Positions 22,701 to 30,913 of a DNA stretch of 64,000 nucleotides are shown here, one piece after another; position 1 is the first letter of the stretch; each line of letters begins with the position of its first letter. The DNA comes from Lactonifactor sp. BIOML-A5. Lineage in GTDB: Bacteria > Bacillota > Clostridia > Lachnospirales > Lachnospiraceae. The position numbers were made by a program, and so were the translations under genes. The notes under the pieces were generated by a model, which was not told the DNA's origin, did no database searches, and saw only the letters and a program-made list of their open reading frames with translations. The stretch lies in the NCBI RefSeq assembly GCF_009677585.1, contig NZ_WKYV01000003.1, positions 174,147-238,146 of the forward strand, written 5' to 3'.

Positions 22701-25700
22701 CAGCCTTTACTGTGTATTTTCCAACTATTTTGCCGTCTTTGTCCTTAACCGTGTAGACAATGTCAGCAAAATGATTGTTAGTTCCATTAACATTGTAGGA
22801 CTCCCCTCCAATCAGATAAGGGATACTGCCTGAAGTACCTTTCAGGAACTCTTCTACTGACTGCCAGTCATTTGTGATATAGATACTGCGATCCTGCGTT
22901 TCATAATCATAAAGTAGTTCTACATCAACCAGCGGTTCCTCGAACGCTTCTACTTTTGTTCCATTGCCTCTGTACACCGCAGATGTATTCTCATTGGTAG
23001 GTACATTATTTCCTCCGATAAATCCATCGGCCCTCTTTACATTGAATTCGATAACAACCTTTTTCCCTCTGGGTTTCCCGTTGCCATCATCATCCGTCAC
23101 GAAATTCTCGCTGTAATTAAAGCCTGTAACAGACACCTGTTTTCCATTAACAGAAATATTTCTCTGCGGTATCTCTGTCCAATTATTTCTATCTGCCCAC
23201 TTGTCATTGCCTTTATAATCTACAATATACGCTTTCACATTGGAAATATCGTCAAAGTACTGTGTCACATAGTCCTTTATAACAGTAGAAGAATCCAACT
23301 CTATTTTGGGCGTTTCTATGCTGCCCTGTATTTTTTCAAATATCTCTGTCAGTTCCTCTTCATTACCAGCCACAAGATAGTATCCCTGATTACTGCCGGC
23401 GCCAGTGTTGCTCATACTTCTCGCATTCGGATAATTACTGGAAACCAGGTTCATATACCGGTTAGTGGGAGGGTTAGATACACTGTCACTGTTACCGGTA
23501 AAATTATAGCTCATATCATCAGGATCGCCATTATCCAATACACCTATCGTATAAACTGTGGCACCGCATCCTCCTGATGAAGTAATAGGACTCTTTATCT
23601 GTCTTGCATAATCAATAGCGCTATTTGCTGTAGAATTATAAAAACCATTAGTAGAGTATCCAGGTCTGCCATCGGTAAACATGACAACAACTCTATTTCT
23701 TTCCCCTGTTTTTGTATCGTTTAAGAATAAATTCTGTGCCATTGACATTCCATACTGAACATATGTAGAACCGCTGGCAGCAATATTATTCTTAGATGAC
23801 AGAATGCTATTTAAACCGCTCGTCGTAGACATATCCTTGAAAGCATTCCGGTATTGAGAAGTGGAAGGATTACTCCGCCTTGTACTTCCGTCAAAAAGCA
23901 CTCCTTCATCCGAATATCCGACTACCGCAATCCTGTGATCAACTTCGTTTTCCAATGCATTCTCAGCTACCAAATTTGCAAATTTTTCCACAGAATTCTT
24001 TAAGGCCTGTTGTCTGGAAATTACCTCGTACTCATAGAACTGGACCACATCGTAATTCTGCGCCCTGCCAATGGAATTGTATGAGCCTTCCAGTACCGGA
24101 TATACATACACATATCTTCCGCCTGTTCTATACCTGTAGTAATCAATGTTATTAGCATCCCGTCCATACCACGTAACCGACTGGTAGGCGCCATCAGCTA
24201 ATTTTATGGAGTAGTTCCCTGACGAGAAACCATAATTGTAATTTCTATTTGAATAGTATCGTGTTCCTTTTACTTCGGTATATGAATACATATCCTTTGT
24301 TGTCATACTGCCAGATTCATCTAATACTAATACAATATCCGTAGGAATTACCTTATCACTACTGCTGACAGTTCCTGTGGCATATGCCTCTAATTGAATA
24401 TTATAGTCATCGCCATCCTTAACAGCTTTCTTGCTTAACTCCAAACCATTATCCGGCTGTACATCTCTTGCCGATGCACTAGCAGTTCTAAGTCTGTTCT
24501 GCTGCGTCAGATATACCGGACCCAAAAGAGGTCCTGCATCTGTAAAAGAAACACATGTTATCCCTTTGATTTCCTCCCCGTCTTCCACACTCTGGAGAAC
24601 CGTCAATGTATACACAGAAAAATCATTTGACTCAAATTCTATGTTTGTAACCGTGCCGTCTTCTGCGGCAGCAAACGCTTCTTTTTCTTCTGCCGTTCCA
24701 TCATCTTTTTGATGAATAAGAGCTAATGCGCCATCATGCGGCAGCTCAACACCTTCTGTAACCTGCAGGCTGATATTAACTGTACCGTTTGGTTCTATTT
24801 TTTCTCCATCTTTATAAAAAGAAATATCGTATGGAACAAGTTTTAAAATTGCCTTTTGTGCATCACCCAGCATTTCCTGTATGCTGGTTTCTATTTGGTT
24901 ATAATTTTCTATATCAGTTATCTTTTCTACCTTAAGCTCCGCCCCCTGAGGCAATACCCCCATTTCGGACACAGATGCCTGAACCCGAACCTCTTCATCA
25001 CTGTATTCATATGTTAATACAGGCGCCTGTTTCCAGGTAATAATAAGAGGCAGATAACTGTCCATAGTAAAGCCTATTTCATCTACACTGCCGTTATTGT
25101 TCTGCACAAGACCCCTGATTCTGTCCTGCATGTCATTGACCGAAAGATTCCCTGTACTGTCGGCAGTTTCCTGAAGCTGATATAATTTTAGTTCTTTACT
25201 GTCCTGCAAGGAATCCTTATAGGAATCAGGTACATTTTCATTCTTAAAGGAGAGTGTTACATCAATACCGCCTTCAGATGGTATAATTTCCTGTCCGTTA
25301 TACACAAAATAGATATCATAAGCAAGAAAATCATCTATTGCAAACTGATCCTGTACAGATTTTTCTGCCATATATGCCGAGATACTTGCATATCTGTCCT
25401 TCTGTTCCTCATCACCTTTACTAATAAGACGAACCTTCAGTTCAGAACCGGCCGGAACTGCTTCAGGGCTATGCAAATTGACTACTGCCTTAATCTCTCC
25501 ATCTTCATAGCTATATTCTGTCTGTGAAGATATCTCCTCGTCCTCCGCCGTATCTTCCATAGTAACATCAGACAAAGGCTCAGGGATATCTGTTAACGAA
25601 CTTTGTTCCTCTAACCCGTCATCTTCAGGCTTAGGATCCGTTGTTTCTCCTTCCGCAATATTTTCCGTATCCGTCCGTTCTGCAGACGCATTCACTGTCA

Positions 25701-25782
25701 TTTGAGGAAATACCGTGGTAACCAGCAGCACCATACACAAAAGCCCCGCGATATATCTCATTATCTTCTTATCTGCTCTCAT
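19717..25782 (-). CDS. Giant secreted protein with two vWA domains and a Cna-B-like domain
   Basis: The start is the ATG at 25782 (MRADKKIMRY) with AAAGGGG ahead, giving 2021 residues. A signal peptide (about 8-34) and an acidic linker precede two related N-terminal domains (about 95-240 and 250-390; compare PAGSELKVRLI with PQGAELKVEKI). vWA-1 begins near 480 (MIDAS DESGS, FTDGRPG). A Cna-B-like domain with EVAAPDGYVTG lies near 1195-1270, and vWA-2 begins near 1340 (DRSGSM, FTDGKPESGG). The C-terminus (SDWKWLSDVASVVNEFTK) has no LPXTG motif and no membrane helix, unusual for a pilus-tip-like vWA adhesin, so it may be held by the TasA-like fibre. It is the first gene of a unit with SipW and a TasA-like gene, under a SARP-type promoter. 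Confidence 0.88.
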   Translation of the reverse strand: MRADKKIMRYIAGLLCMVLLVTTVFPQMTVNASAERTDTENIAEGETTDPKPEDDGLEEQSSLTDIPEPLSDVTMEDTAEDEEISSQTEYSYEDGEIKAVVNLHSPEAVPAGSELKVRLISKGDEEQKDRYASISAYMAEKSVQDQFAIDDFLAYDIYFVYNGQEIIPSEGGIDVTLSFKNENVPDSYKDSLQDSKELKLYQLQETADSTGNLSVNDMQDRIRGLVQNNNGSVDEIGFTMDSYLPLIITWKQAPVLTYEYSDEEVRVQASVSEMGVLPQGAELKVEKITDIENYNQIETSIQEMLGDAQKAILKLVPYDISFYKDGEKIEPNGTVNISLQVTEGVELPHDGALALIHQKDDGTAEEKEAFAAAEDGTVTNIEFESNDFSVYTLTVLQSVEDGEEIKGITCVSFTDAGPLLGPVYLTQQNRLRTASASARDVQPDNGLELSKKAVKDGDDYNIQLEAYATGTVSSSDKVIPTDIVLVLDESGSMTTKDMYSYTEVKGTRYYSNRNYNYGFSSGNYSIKLADGAYQSVTWYGRDANNIDYYRYRTGGRYVYVYPVLEGSYNSIGRAQNYDVVQFYEYEVISRQQALKNSVEKFANLVAENALENEVDHRIAVVGYSDEGVLFDGSTRRSNPSTSQYRNAFKDMSTTSGLNSILSSKNNIAASGSTYVQYGMSMAQNLFLNDTKTGERNRVVVMFTDGRPGYSTNGFYNSTANSAIDYARQIKSPITSSGGCGATVYTIGVLDNGDPDDMSYNFTGNSDSVSNPPTNRYMNLVSSNYPNARSMSNTGAGSNQGYYLVAGNEEELTEIFEKIQGSIETPKIELDSSTVIKDYVTQYFDDISNVKAYIVDYKGNDKWADRNNWTEIPQRNISVNGKQVSVTGFNYSENFVTDDDGNGKPRGKKVVIEFNVKRADGFIGGNNVPTNENTSAVYRGNGTKVEAFEEPLVDVELLYDYETQDRSIYITNDWQSVEEFLKGTSGSIPYLIGGESYNVNGTNNHFADIVYTVKDKDGKIVGKYTVKAGDTSGTWSSKSIDTTGLTKDTVFTITAKVTASVDKTNGVDDLNVDGKDATLYVWTPTVNSTDTEIYLGETTDLAERVDGSVAWGHSSGNAPEPSTGKPELTFDYTAVNGGTEIGNDTSQYAPKKDSDIKLTVTAGGKNITAHTEFTNLSPTHQGAADHQFTVYVRQVVLTFGKVNTKNEKLEGAVFQVYNQDGEIVGEGTSDEKGEVRIEGLPKGELTMKEVAAPDGYVTGNIIWKVIVDEDGNVTLKNTTDEEVHEIINYTPDEFLDNSLKYSKTAELAKEQGSWDKRIYNININAHSELLESSSSTIGGVADTVMVLDRSGSMRYGNSASSNSYITSYTQVDRDDMVTSKVYYYNKSYQNPIKYIDGQWKRYSNSSWSSMRDSDYSYVYTWIARMTSLKDAASAFIENTGARSPESKIGVVSFAASESRDADLITASSNTGVLLESVNQLRPNGGTRPDLGLKEALDLFDSTSKVPKYAILFTDGKPESGGASESTLRSYAENAANALKEAGVKVFVVGLGLKDNDGDQSNEWLSTKEWITTKIAFSPEYCFTTDEASDLEQIFEKISSTITKATDIANATIKDVVSPGFEIVTADNQTVTKAMIDAAKKQGKDGYELEGGYVNIETINGKECYTITWKGETIKTAEGGGWSGSFKVKAKDTFIGGNDVATNVSPDSVIEAPGLGTAVLPEPTVNVKAAFQVKNAENTIFWGDSIPVDAASVARIFDENAVTNTVNGSKVTFESATATGSFKMTWYSDKECTKEVIAQQWENMKPEFDQEFYLKVEFQPKSDGSASAEASGGNVVGTVVGVNEKDAGKEYGVYTIHIVKGQLDITKEINKQYTDVQAINSQQSFVFRVDRRETPGTEITDTYYAVLGFDANSGKLTDTDTLSGLKKGYYTITEQTEWSSKYTQTEVTDNYDGKIADHENAVNLFIGEKLEDKNNKCDFYGTEDGTYDAYANSHKAAVAFENELKSDWKWLSDVASVVNEFTK

Positions 25783-25894
25783 AACGTTCCCCTTTCCTAT
25801 TCCTTTATTTAAAATCGAAATATGTACCTTAAGCATTCTATTTCGTTACCTTCATGTTGCAGGTATAAAGCTATTTTTTAAGTTTTACAACTGT

Positions 25895-25927
25895 ACTATA
25901 CCAATTTCAAGTCACACATTGGTCACA
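25895..25927 (-). promoter_or_regulatory. SARP-type promoter C of the vWA protein-SipW-TasA unit
   Basis: Minus strand: TGTGACC (25921-25927), 4 bp, TGTGACT (25910-25916), 9 bp, TATAGT (25895-25900). The geometry is the same as promoters A, B and D. The 5' leader to the ATG is about 105 nt. Confidence 0.82.
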
Positions 25928-25956
25928 AACGCCAGGTTTTCAGATTTTTTTTAAGC

Positions 25957-25991
25957 AAAAAAGAGAACGTTATGTGACTGATAACATTCTC
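25957..25991 (-). terminator. Terminator of the SARP regulator operon
   Basis: Arms 25963-25973 and 25981-25991 form an 11-bp stem (one G-U) with a 7-nt loop, followed by six T on the minus strand. It separates the regulator operon from promoter C. Confidence 0.9.
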
Positions 25992-26018
25992 TTCCCATAG
26001 CCCCTGTTTCTATACCGT

Positions 26019-27248
26019 TTACAGCTTGCTCAAGTCTATTTCGTCCACACTGTACTGCAGCTTAATCTTTGTCTTTTCATCAGAGGAATAAAACCGGTTC
26101 TGAATCCGCTCCATTACCATCATAGCCGTCTCATACTGGCAGGTGGGCAGCATAATAATAAACTGTGTACTGCTGTATCTGGAAATTACATCCCCCGTCC
26201 GCAGTGAGCCCAGGAGCACCTGCTGCATGATATCCATTCCCTTATTAATAATATTAGTATAGGCAGCACTGTCCTTCTTTACATCTATGGAGGGATAAAG
26301 GGTAATCAGGGACAGGTAGATAGACATCCCCAAGCGCCCCGCCCGCCTTATCTCCAGATGATATGACTTTTTAAAAACTCCATACTCACACAAAAAAGCC
26401 CCTCTGCCGTCATCATCTGATTTCAATTCTTTTTGTATCTTGCTCAAATCCAGCTCCTGTTCATGCTTCTGTTTTAAAAGGGTTTCATATACGCCTCTGA
26501 GATCCTCCGAAGGTCTTACTCCCAGGTTATCGTAGAGAAGATCCACCGTTTTCTGATAGTGTTCGATGGCGAGGTTCTGCTTATTCTGTCCGATCAATGC
26601 CTTAATCAGCCAGCAGTGCAGTTCTTCATCCAGGGCATCTAGTTCAATGGATCTGCTGCAGATCTGGGACATCTCATCATATCTGCTGTGTTCCTCCAGC
26701 AGCCCCGCCAGACGCTTCACCGCAGTCAAAAACATAGAGTGATAATAGGTAGCCAGAGATGCCACCCAATATTCACCGGTCAGCTTAGGAAGAAAGGTCC
26801 CTCTGTACAGACGGACTGCCTCTTCCAGATCTGCAATCTCATCGTCTGCGTTCTCTTCCCTGGGAGCATTTTTGCATAGTTTTTCAAATTTCTCCGCATC
26901 AATTTCTATATGTAACTCCGGATTCCAGGTATAGGTACCTCTCCCGGTAACTATAAAATCGGACCTGCCCCACTCCTTTTTCATAATAGTGCGCAGGCGG
27001 TACATTAGATTTTTTAACGCTCCCGCAGGGTTATCGCTTCCGTCATCATGCCACAGAGCATCCCCAAGTTCCTGAATCGTAATATTCCTTTTTCTATGAC
27101 AGAAAATATAAGACAGCAGTTTAGTTACCATCTCAGATCGAATCTTCTCATCATCCAGAATGCCATTCTGACTGGAAACTTCAAATCGTCCGAAAAGACG
27201 AACTTTCCATATTTCATTGTTCTGCTTTTCTGTTTCCATCATCATCAT
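26019..27248 (-). CDS. SARP/BTAD-type regulator with degenerate GGDEF-like C-terminal domain (copy 1)
   Basis: A 409-residue cytoplasmic regulator. Residues about 10-110 form an OmpR/SARP-type winged helix (VRLFGRFEVSS, KLLSYIFCHR, LWHDD, ALKNLMYRLR). Residues about 115-265 are a BTAD helical domain (AVRLYRGTFLPKL, LDALDEELHCWLIKAL, YDNLGVRPSEDL). The last about 110 residues resemble a GGDEF fold (GDVISRYSSTQFIIMLP, then MERIQNRF), but the signature is SSTQF, so diguanylate cyclase activity is not expected. It is a close paralogue of the protein at 27765-28985. SARPs activate promoters through 11-bp-period direct repeats, and such repeats precede three nearby operons. It is the third gene of the regulator operon. 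Confidence 0.88.
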   Translation of the reverse strand: MMMMETEKQNNEIWKVRLFGRFEVSSQNGILDDEKIRSEMVTKLLSYIFCHRKRNITIQELGDALWHDDGSDNPAGALKNLMYRLRTIMKKEWGRSDFIVTGRGTYTWNPELHIEIDAEKFEKLCKNAPREENADDEIADLEEAVRLYRGTFLPKLTGEYWVASLATYYHSMFLTAVKRLAGLLEEHSRYDEMSQICSRSIELDALDEELHCWLIKALIGQNKQNLAIEHYQKTVDLLYDNLGVRPSEDLRGVYETLLKQKHEQELDLSKIQKELKSDDDGRGAFLCEYGVFKKSYHLEIRRAGRLGMSIYLSLITLYPSIDVKKDSAAYTNIINKGMDIMQQVLLGSLRTGDVISRYSSTQFIIMLPTCQYETAMMVMERIQNRFYSSDEKTKIKLQYSVDEIDLSKL

Positions 27249-27312
27249 CTCTTTTCTGTCCTAATTTAAGTTTCTGCAATCATCTGCCTCAGGAAGTGCC
27301 GCCTGAAACAAT

Positions 27313-27747
27313 CTATGCATCAGCTATAAGCTTTATCAAATCCAAATCGCTGTTAAATTCACCGACAACTTTTCCCTCTATATTCTTTACAATCCCCTGC
27401 ATACTGGTATGCTGTCTGGAAGCCACTACTATATCTAACGTTTTAATACTGCCTTCCCTGGCATGTATTTCAGAGGCTTCTTTGTAGCGCCTGGGATTTC
27501 CACAGAAGCCCGAACTGCTTTTGCCCGCCTTCTCCTCGTGAAAAGTTCTCACTTTTTGGTACGCCTGAGGAGTCCCTATCCTGTTCAGGGCCTCCTCAAT
27601 TACCAGTATAAGATTTGTCATATTATAAAACGGAAGTTCTTGTTCCAGTCCAACACCACATATCGTTCCCTGAATCTCATCTTTTTCCTGTTCATCCACA
27701 CATACGCGGATACTATTCACCGGAAATCCGCCTAGATACTTTTCCAC
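27313..27747 (-). CDS. Small two-domain protein between the SARP genes
   Basis: A 144-residue soluble protein starting at GTG 27747 with GGGAGG 8 bp ahead. The two halves look like copies of one domain: IRVCVDEQE...IQGTICG...LILVIEEAL (about 13-58) and IKTLDIVVA...MQGIVKN...LDLIKLIADA (about 99-144). The second half matches the 70-residue protein at 14867-15079. Between them is a basic, Gly/Ser-rich linker (GKSSSGFCGNPRRYKEA). The gene lies 17 bp after the first SARP gene and ahead of the second. I do not recognise a characterised family. The context suggests a regulator partner; a role as ligand sensor or antagonist of the SARPs is a guess. Confidence 0.65.
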   Translation of the reverse strand: MEKYLGGFPVNSIRVCVDEQEKDEIQGTICGVGLEQELPFYNMTNLILVIEEALNRIGTPQAYQKVRTFHEEKAGKSSSGFCGNPRRYKEASEIHAREGSIKTLDIVVASRQHTSMQGIVKNIEGKVVGEFNSDLDLIKLIADA

Positions 27748-27764
27748 ACATCCGCCTCCCTGCT

Positions 27765-28985
27765 TTATCGTTCAACCCGATCTCTGTTTAAATCAATTTC
27801 ATCCACACTGTACTGAATCTTAACTTTAAGTTTTTTATCTCTGGTATAAAAATTGTCCTGTATTCGCTTCATGATCATTTGGGATGAATCATACTGGCAG
27901 TTGGGAAGCATTACAATAAACTGATTACCGCTGTATCTCGATATAACATCCCCATTCCTGAGAGAAGATATAAGTACCGTTTCCATCACACTCATCCCCG
28001 TATTAATCAGTTTCAGATATGCCTCACTGTCTTCCTGTACATCAATAGACGGATATACGGTAATCAGAGAAATGTACACAGGAAGCCCCAGCCTGCTGGC
28101 TCTGCGCTGTTCCAGATGGTATGACTTCTTAAATACACCATACTCACACAGAAACGCTCCGCTGCCGTCATCCTCAGACTTTAATTCATCCTGGATATTG
28201 CCCAAATCAAGTTCCTGTGAATGTTTCTGCTTTAATAGTTCCTCATAGACCTCCCGGAGTTCTCTGGAAGGCCTGACCCCAAGATTATCATACAGCAAGT
28301 CTACCGTCTTCTGATAATGTTCCAGGGCAAGATTCTGCTTGTTCTGGCCGATTAAGGCTTTTATAAAACAGCAGTGCAGCTCTTCATCCAAAGCATCAAG
28401 CTGTATCGCCTTCTGGCAGACCGCCCCCATCTCTTCAAAACGGCTGTTTTCTTCCAAAAGAGCAGCCAGGTCTTTTACAGATGTAAGATACAAAGAATGA
28501 TAATAGGTAGAAAGAGATGCTGCCCAGTACTCTCCGCTGAGTTTAGGAAGAAACGGCCCTCGGTAAAGCTTAACCGCCTGAAGCAGACCTTCAATCTTTT
28601 CCTCGCAGCTGCCCCCGGCTTTCGCCTGTCTGCAGAGGCATTCAAATTCCTCTGCGTCTATCCATACAGGCACCTCTGGGTTCCAGCTGTAAGTCCCTCT
28701 TCCTGTCAATATAAAATCCAGCTCTCCCCATTCCTTTTTCATTATATTTCGTACACGGTACATCAAGTTCTTTAATGCACCCGCAGGATTGTCACTTTTG
28801 TCATCGTGCCAAAGAGCTTCTGCCAATTCCATGACAGTCACCTTCTTACGCCGGTGGCAGAAAATATAAGCCAGCAGCTTAGTCATCATCTCGGATCGAA
28901 TTTTATCGTCATCCAGACTTCCATCCCTTCCGCTGACAAGAAATTCACCAAACATTTGAACTTTTAAAATGTAATTATCATCCAT
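27765..28985 (-). CDS. SARP/BTAD-type regulator with degenerate GGDEF-like C-terminal domain (copy 2)
   Basis: The ATG at 28985 (MDDNYILKV) has AGGTGGGG upstream and is preferred over an in-frame ATG at 29012. The 406-residue product has the same three parts as its paralogue: winged helix (about 5-100; VQMFGEFLVSG, LWHDDKSDNPAGALKNL), BTAD (about 105-255; AVKLYRGPFLPKL, ALDEELHCCFIKAL) and a GGDEF-like end (about 285-395; GDVISRYSGNQFIVMLP). The signature is SGNQF, so catalysis is unlikely, but the fold could still bind a nucleotide or mediate dimers. It is the first gene of the regulator operon and a likely activator of the SARP-type promoters. Confidence 0.88.
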   Translation of the reverse strand: MDDNYILKVQMFGEFLVSGRDGSLDDDKIRSEMMTKLLAYIFCHRRKKVTVMELAEALWHDDKSDNPAGALKNLMYRVRNIMKKEWGELDFILTGRGTYSWNPEVPVWIDAEEFECLCRQAKAGGSCEEKIEGLLQAVKLYRGPFLPKLSGEYWAASLSTYYHSLYLTSVKDLAALLEENSRFEEMGAVCQKAIQLDALDEELHCCFIKALIGQNKQNLALEHYQKTVDLLYDNLGVRPSRELREVYEELLKQKHSQELDLGNIQDELKSEDDGSGAFLCEYGVFKKSYHLEQRRASRLGLPVYISLITVYPSIDVQEDSEAYLKLINTGMSVMETVLISSLRNGDVISRYSGNQFIVMLPNCQYDSSQMIMKRIQDNFYTRDKKLKVKIQYSVDEIDLNRDRVER

Positions 28986-29051
28986 CTTTTTATTCCCCAC
29001 CTGACCCTGCATCTCTGTGCTCTAATTCTTTTCGTCATTGTTCTGTACTAC

Positions 29052-29080
29052 AGTATAACAAAAACCTTAGAGGTTTTCCA
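29052..29080 (-). promoter_or_regulatory. Promoter of the SARP regulator operon
   Basis: Minus strand TGGAAA (29075-29080), 17 bp, TATACT (29052-29057). It lacks the TGTGAC heptamers, so the regulators appear to be controlled differently from their proposed targets. Confidence 0.55.
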
Positions 29081-29119
29081 GTCTGCTCAGGCAGTTTTCG
29101 GTACATTTTATGCAGTTTT
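29070..29119 (-). repeat. Three 21-bp-period repeats upstream of the SARP operon
   Basis: Minus strand AAAACTGC at 29112-29119 and 29091-29098 and the related AAAACCTC at 29070-29077, each 21 bp apart (two helical turns). They lie on and just upstream of the -35, so they could be an activator or repressor array. Confidence 0.5.
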
Positions 29120-29145
29120 GGATATACTAAGTGTATAAATTTGCG

Positions 29146-29180
29146 AAAAAACAAGGTCCGGTATCAGATACCAGGCCTTG
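29146..29180 (-). terminator. Terminator of the three-gene surface operon
   Basis: Arms about 29152-29165 and 29167-29180 form a long stem with two mismatched or wobble positions, followed by six T on the minus strand, about 35 bp after the last gene. Confidence 0.8.
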
Positions 29181-29214
29181 TCGACGAGCTTTTTTCATAA
29201 AGTTAACTTTACTT

Positions 29215-30189
29215 TTACATCTTTCTGCGCCGCGCAAGAATCAATGCAGCTGCACCTAATACGAGGACACCTCCGCCCGCGATTGCAGAATAGATCCATT
29301 TGGAATTATCTTTCTTTAATTCTTTATCCGCCAAAGGCACTTCTTCGTCTTCGATGGTTGTGGTATCCTGTTCTTCATTATCCTCTCCGCCTGCAGGATT
29401 CTCTGCCAGAGGAACTTCCTCCTCCGGAATCGTCGTTGTACCCGGTTCCTCGGTTGGTGTTGTTTCTGGGGTTGTGGCCTCCGGGGTTGTGGTCGTGCCA
29501 GGTGTTGTTGCGGTTCCTGGAGTCGTTGTGGTGCCAGGTGTGCCGGTTTGGGTTACCACATTTGTTGTGGTAGTCCCTGGAACAAACACCTCTTCTGTCT
29601 GATTTACAATTTCCTCTTGTGGCTGCACAGTATACTGAAAAGTAATGACTGTTCCATCTTTAGAAGTATCTACATCCACAGAACTAGTTCCCGGAGAGGT
29701 GTAATTTGCTATAACCGGTGCTTCCTCTGTCTTTTTCTCATTCTTGTTGCAAACTACTACCTTCTGAGTTAACAGTGAATTACCATCCTGATCTATATAA
29801 TTTACTGTATAGTTCACTTCATCAATTAACTTCTTATATTGAGCTACATAAACTGTTTTTTTCGTGACCGTAGAGTTTGAGTCAAAATCAGGGCTCCAGC
29901 CGGTAAACTCATATCCGCTGCTTTCAGTAACTACAATGTTGCCAGACGTAACCGGCATCTTTGAGCCATAATCAACCCTAAGGACTAACTTCTCCGGATC
30001 CTCTTCCTCAATATTTGGCACGTTGCCTACTTGAGAAATGGTCCCATGTGCCCCTGCGCGAAAAACTACCTGATAGCTTCTTGCTCCCTCAGCGTGTACC
30101 GGAACGGCCGGAAAAAGTGCTGCTGCAAGAGTACAAACTGAGAGAAATGTTATTATTCTATTTTTCAGTCCGCTCTTTGCTTTTTTCAT
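29215..30189 (-). CDS. Cell-surface protein with MucBP-like region and Thr/Pro stalk
   Basis: A 324-residue protein. A signal peptide ends near AHA/VHA (about residue 33). It is followed by an InlB/Flg_new-like beta segment (about 40-118; YEFTGWSPDFDSN) and a MucBP-like segment (about 122-190; YTVNYIDQDGNSLL). A low-complexity Thr/Pro/Gly/Glu stalk (about 205-290) leads to a C-terminal helix with an RRRKM tail. EEVPLA occurs twice in the stalk, but the LPXTG-type box that usually precedes such a helix is missing (EVPLADKELKKDNSKW), so it is probably membrane-anchored, not sortase-linked. Its ATG overlaps the upstream gene by 4 bp. It may be a wall-spanning base or adhesin. Confidence 0.75.
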   Translation of the reverse strand: MKKAKSGLKNRIITFLSVCTLAAALFPAVPVHAEGARSYQVVFRAGAHGTISQVGNVPNIEEEDPEKLVLRVDYGSKMPVTSGNIVVTESSGYEFTGWSPDFDSNSTVTKKTVYVAQYKKLIDEVNYTVNYIDQDGNSLLTQKVVVCNKNEKKTEEAPVIANYTSPGTSSVDVDTSKDGTVITFQYTVQPQEEIVNQTEEVFVPGTTTTNVVTQTGTPGTTTTPGTATTPGTTTTPEATTPETTPTEEPGTTTIPEEEVPLAENPAGGEDNEEQDTTTIEDEEVPLADKELKKDNSKWIYSAIAGGGVLVLGAAALILARRRKM

Positions 30190-30902
30190 ATTTCATCCTC
30201 TACTTTCTTTTTCCGTTTTAAAATCACCATTGTAATGGCCGCTAAACTTATCCCCGCCAAAGCCAATAAGGCTTCTACTGGGAATTCATCTCCTGTTTTC
30301 ACTACCTTCGTGATCGTCTTTGCGGCACCATAAACCTTCTTTTCTGTCTTTCGTATCTTCTGAATAGTTGGAATCCCATTGTCCTCTGAGGCACTGAAAA
30401 CCATTTTTATAGTACCACTTTCGTTTTCATATGTATTTTCCGCAGAATCCCCATCCAGATTAATTGTAATGATTATTTCCGATTTTTGTCCTTTTTTAAG
30501 GCTATCCAGCAATACTTGATTGTCTTCAGTTAATCTGTCCTTACCCAAATCAACCTTATCCTTCCCTATTATGCCAGAGAAGAAGGGTTCTGTTTCTCCC
30601 GCCTTTTGAAGTTCCAGAGTGTAAATTGCATTCTGATCCCCCTTATCAGCTAGGTTCTCAGTTATTTCCGTATACATATAAAATTTCATCTGATCCGAAT
30701 CCACATTTTTCAGTTCTACGGTCTGCGCCCTGGTTTCTCCGGGAAGCATATTAGAAAATGCCTCGGACAGCGTCTCTGTACCGGCTGTTGTACTGAAGTC
30801 ATCCGGATAAGTAAGGACTTTTTCTGATGCAAAAGCGGTTACGGCTGTTCCAATAACTAATGTGGCAATTAAAACAGCTGCTGCTATTTTCTTTTTAATC
30901 AT
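30186..30902 (-). CDS. Surface protein with sorting-signal-like C-terminus
   Basis: A 238-residue protein with a signal peptide (MIKKKIAAAVLIATLVIG, cleavage near AFA-SE). The beta-rich body contains MLPGETRAQTVELKN, a pattern shared with TasA-like and WxL-type surface domains. Near the C-terminus TKVVKTGD is followed by a hydrophobic helix and KRKKKVEDEI. VVKTGD resembles a divergent LPXTG sorting motif, but no sortase gene is in the window. It overlaps the next gene by 4 bp and follows the TasA-like gene by 11 bp, so the three are one operon under promoter D. A link between fibre and envelope is a plausible role. Confidence 0.75.
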   Translation of the reverse strand: MIKKKIAAAVLIATLVIGTAVTAFASEKVLTYPDDFSTTAGTETLSEAFSNMLPGETRAQTVELKNVDSDQMKFYMYTEITENLADKGDQNAIYTLELQKAGETEPFFSGIIGKDKVDLGKDRLTEDNQVLLDSLKKGQKSEIIITINLDGDSAENTYENESGTIKMVFSASEDNGIPTIQKIRKTEKKVYGAAKTITKVVKTGDEFPVEALLALAGISLAAITMVILKRKKKVEDEI

Positions 30903-30913
30903 CTTTGCCCTCC

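Noticed and set aside
29420..29580. GT-rich low-complexity stretch as a possible regulatory repeat
   Set aside because: It encodes the Thr/Pro stalk of a surface protein in frame.
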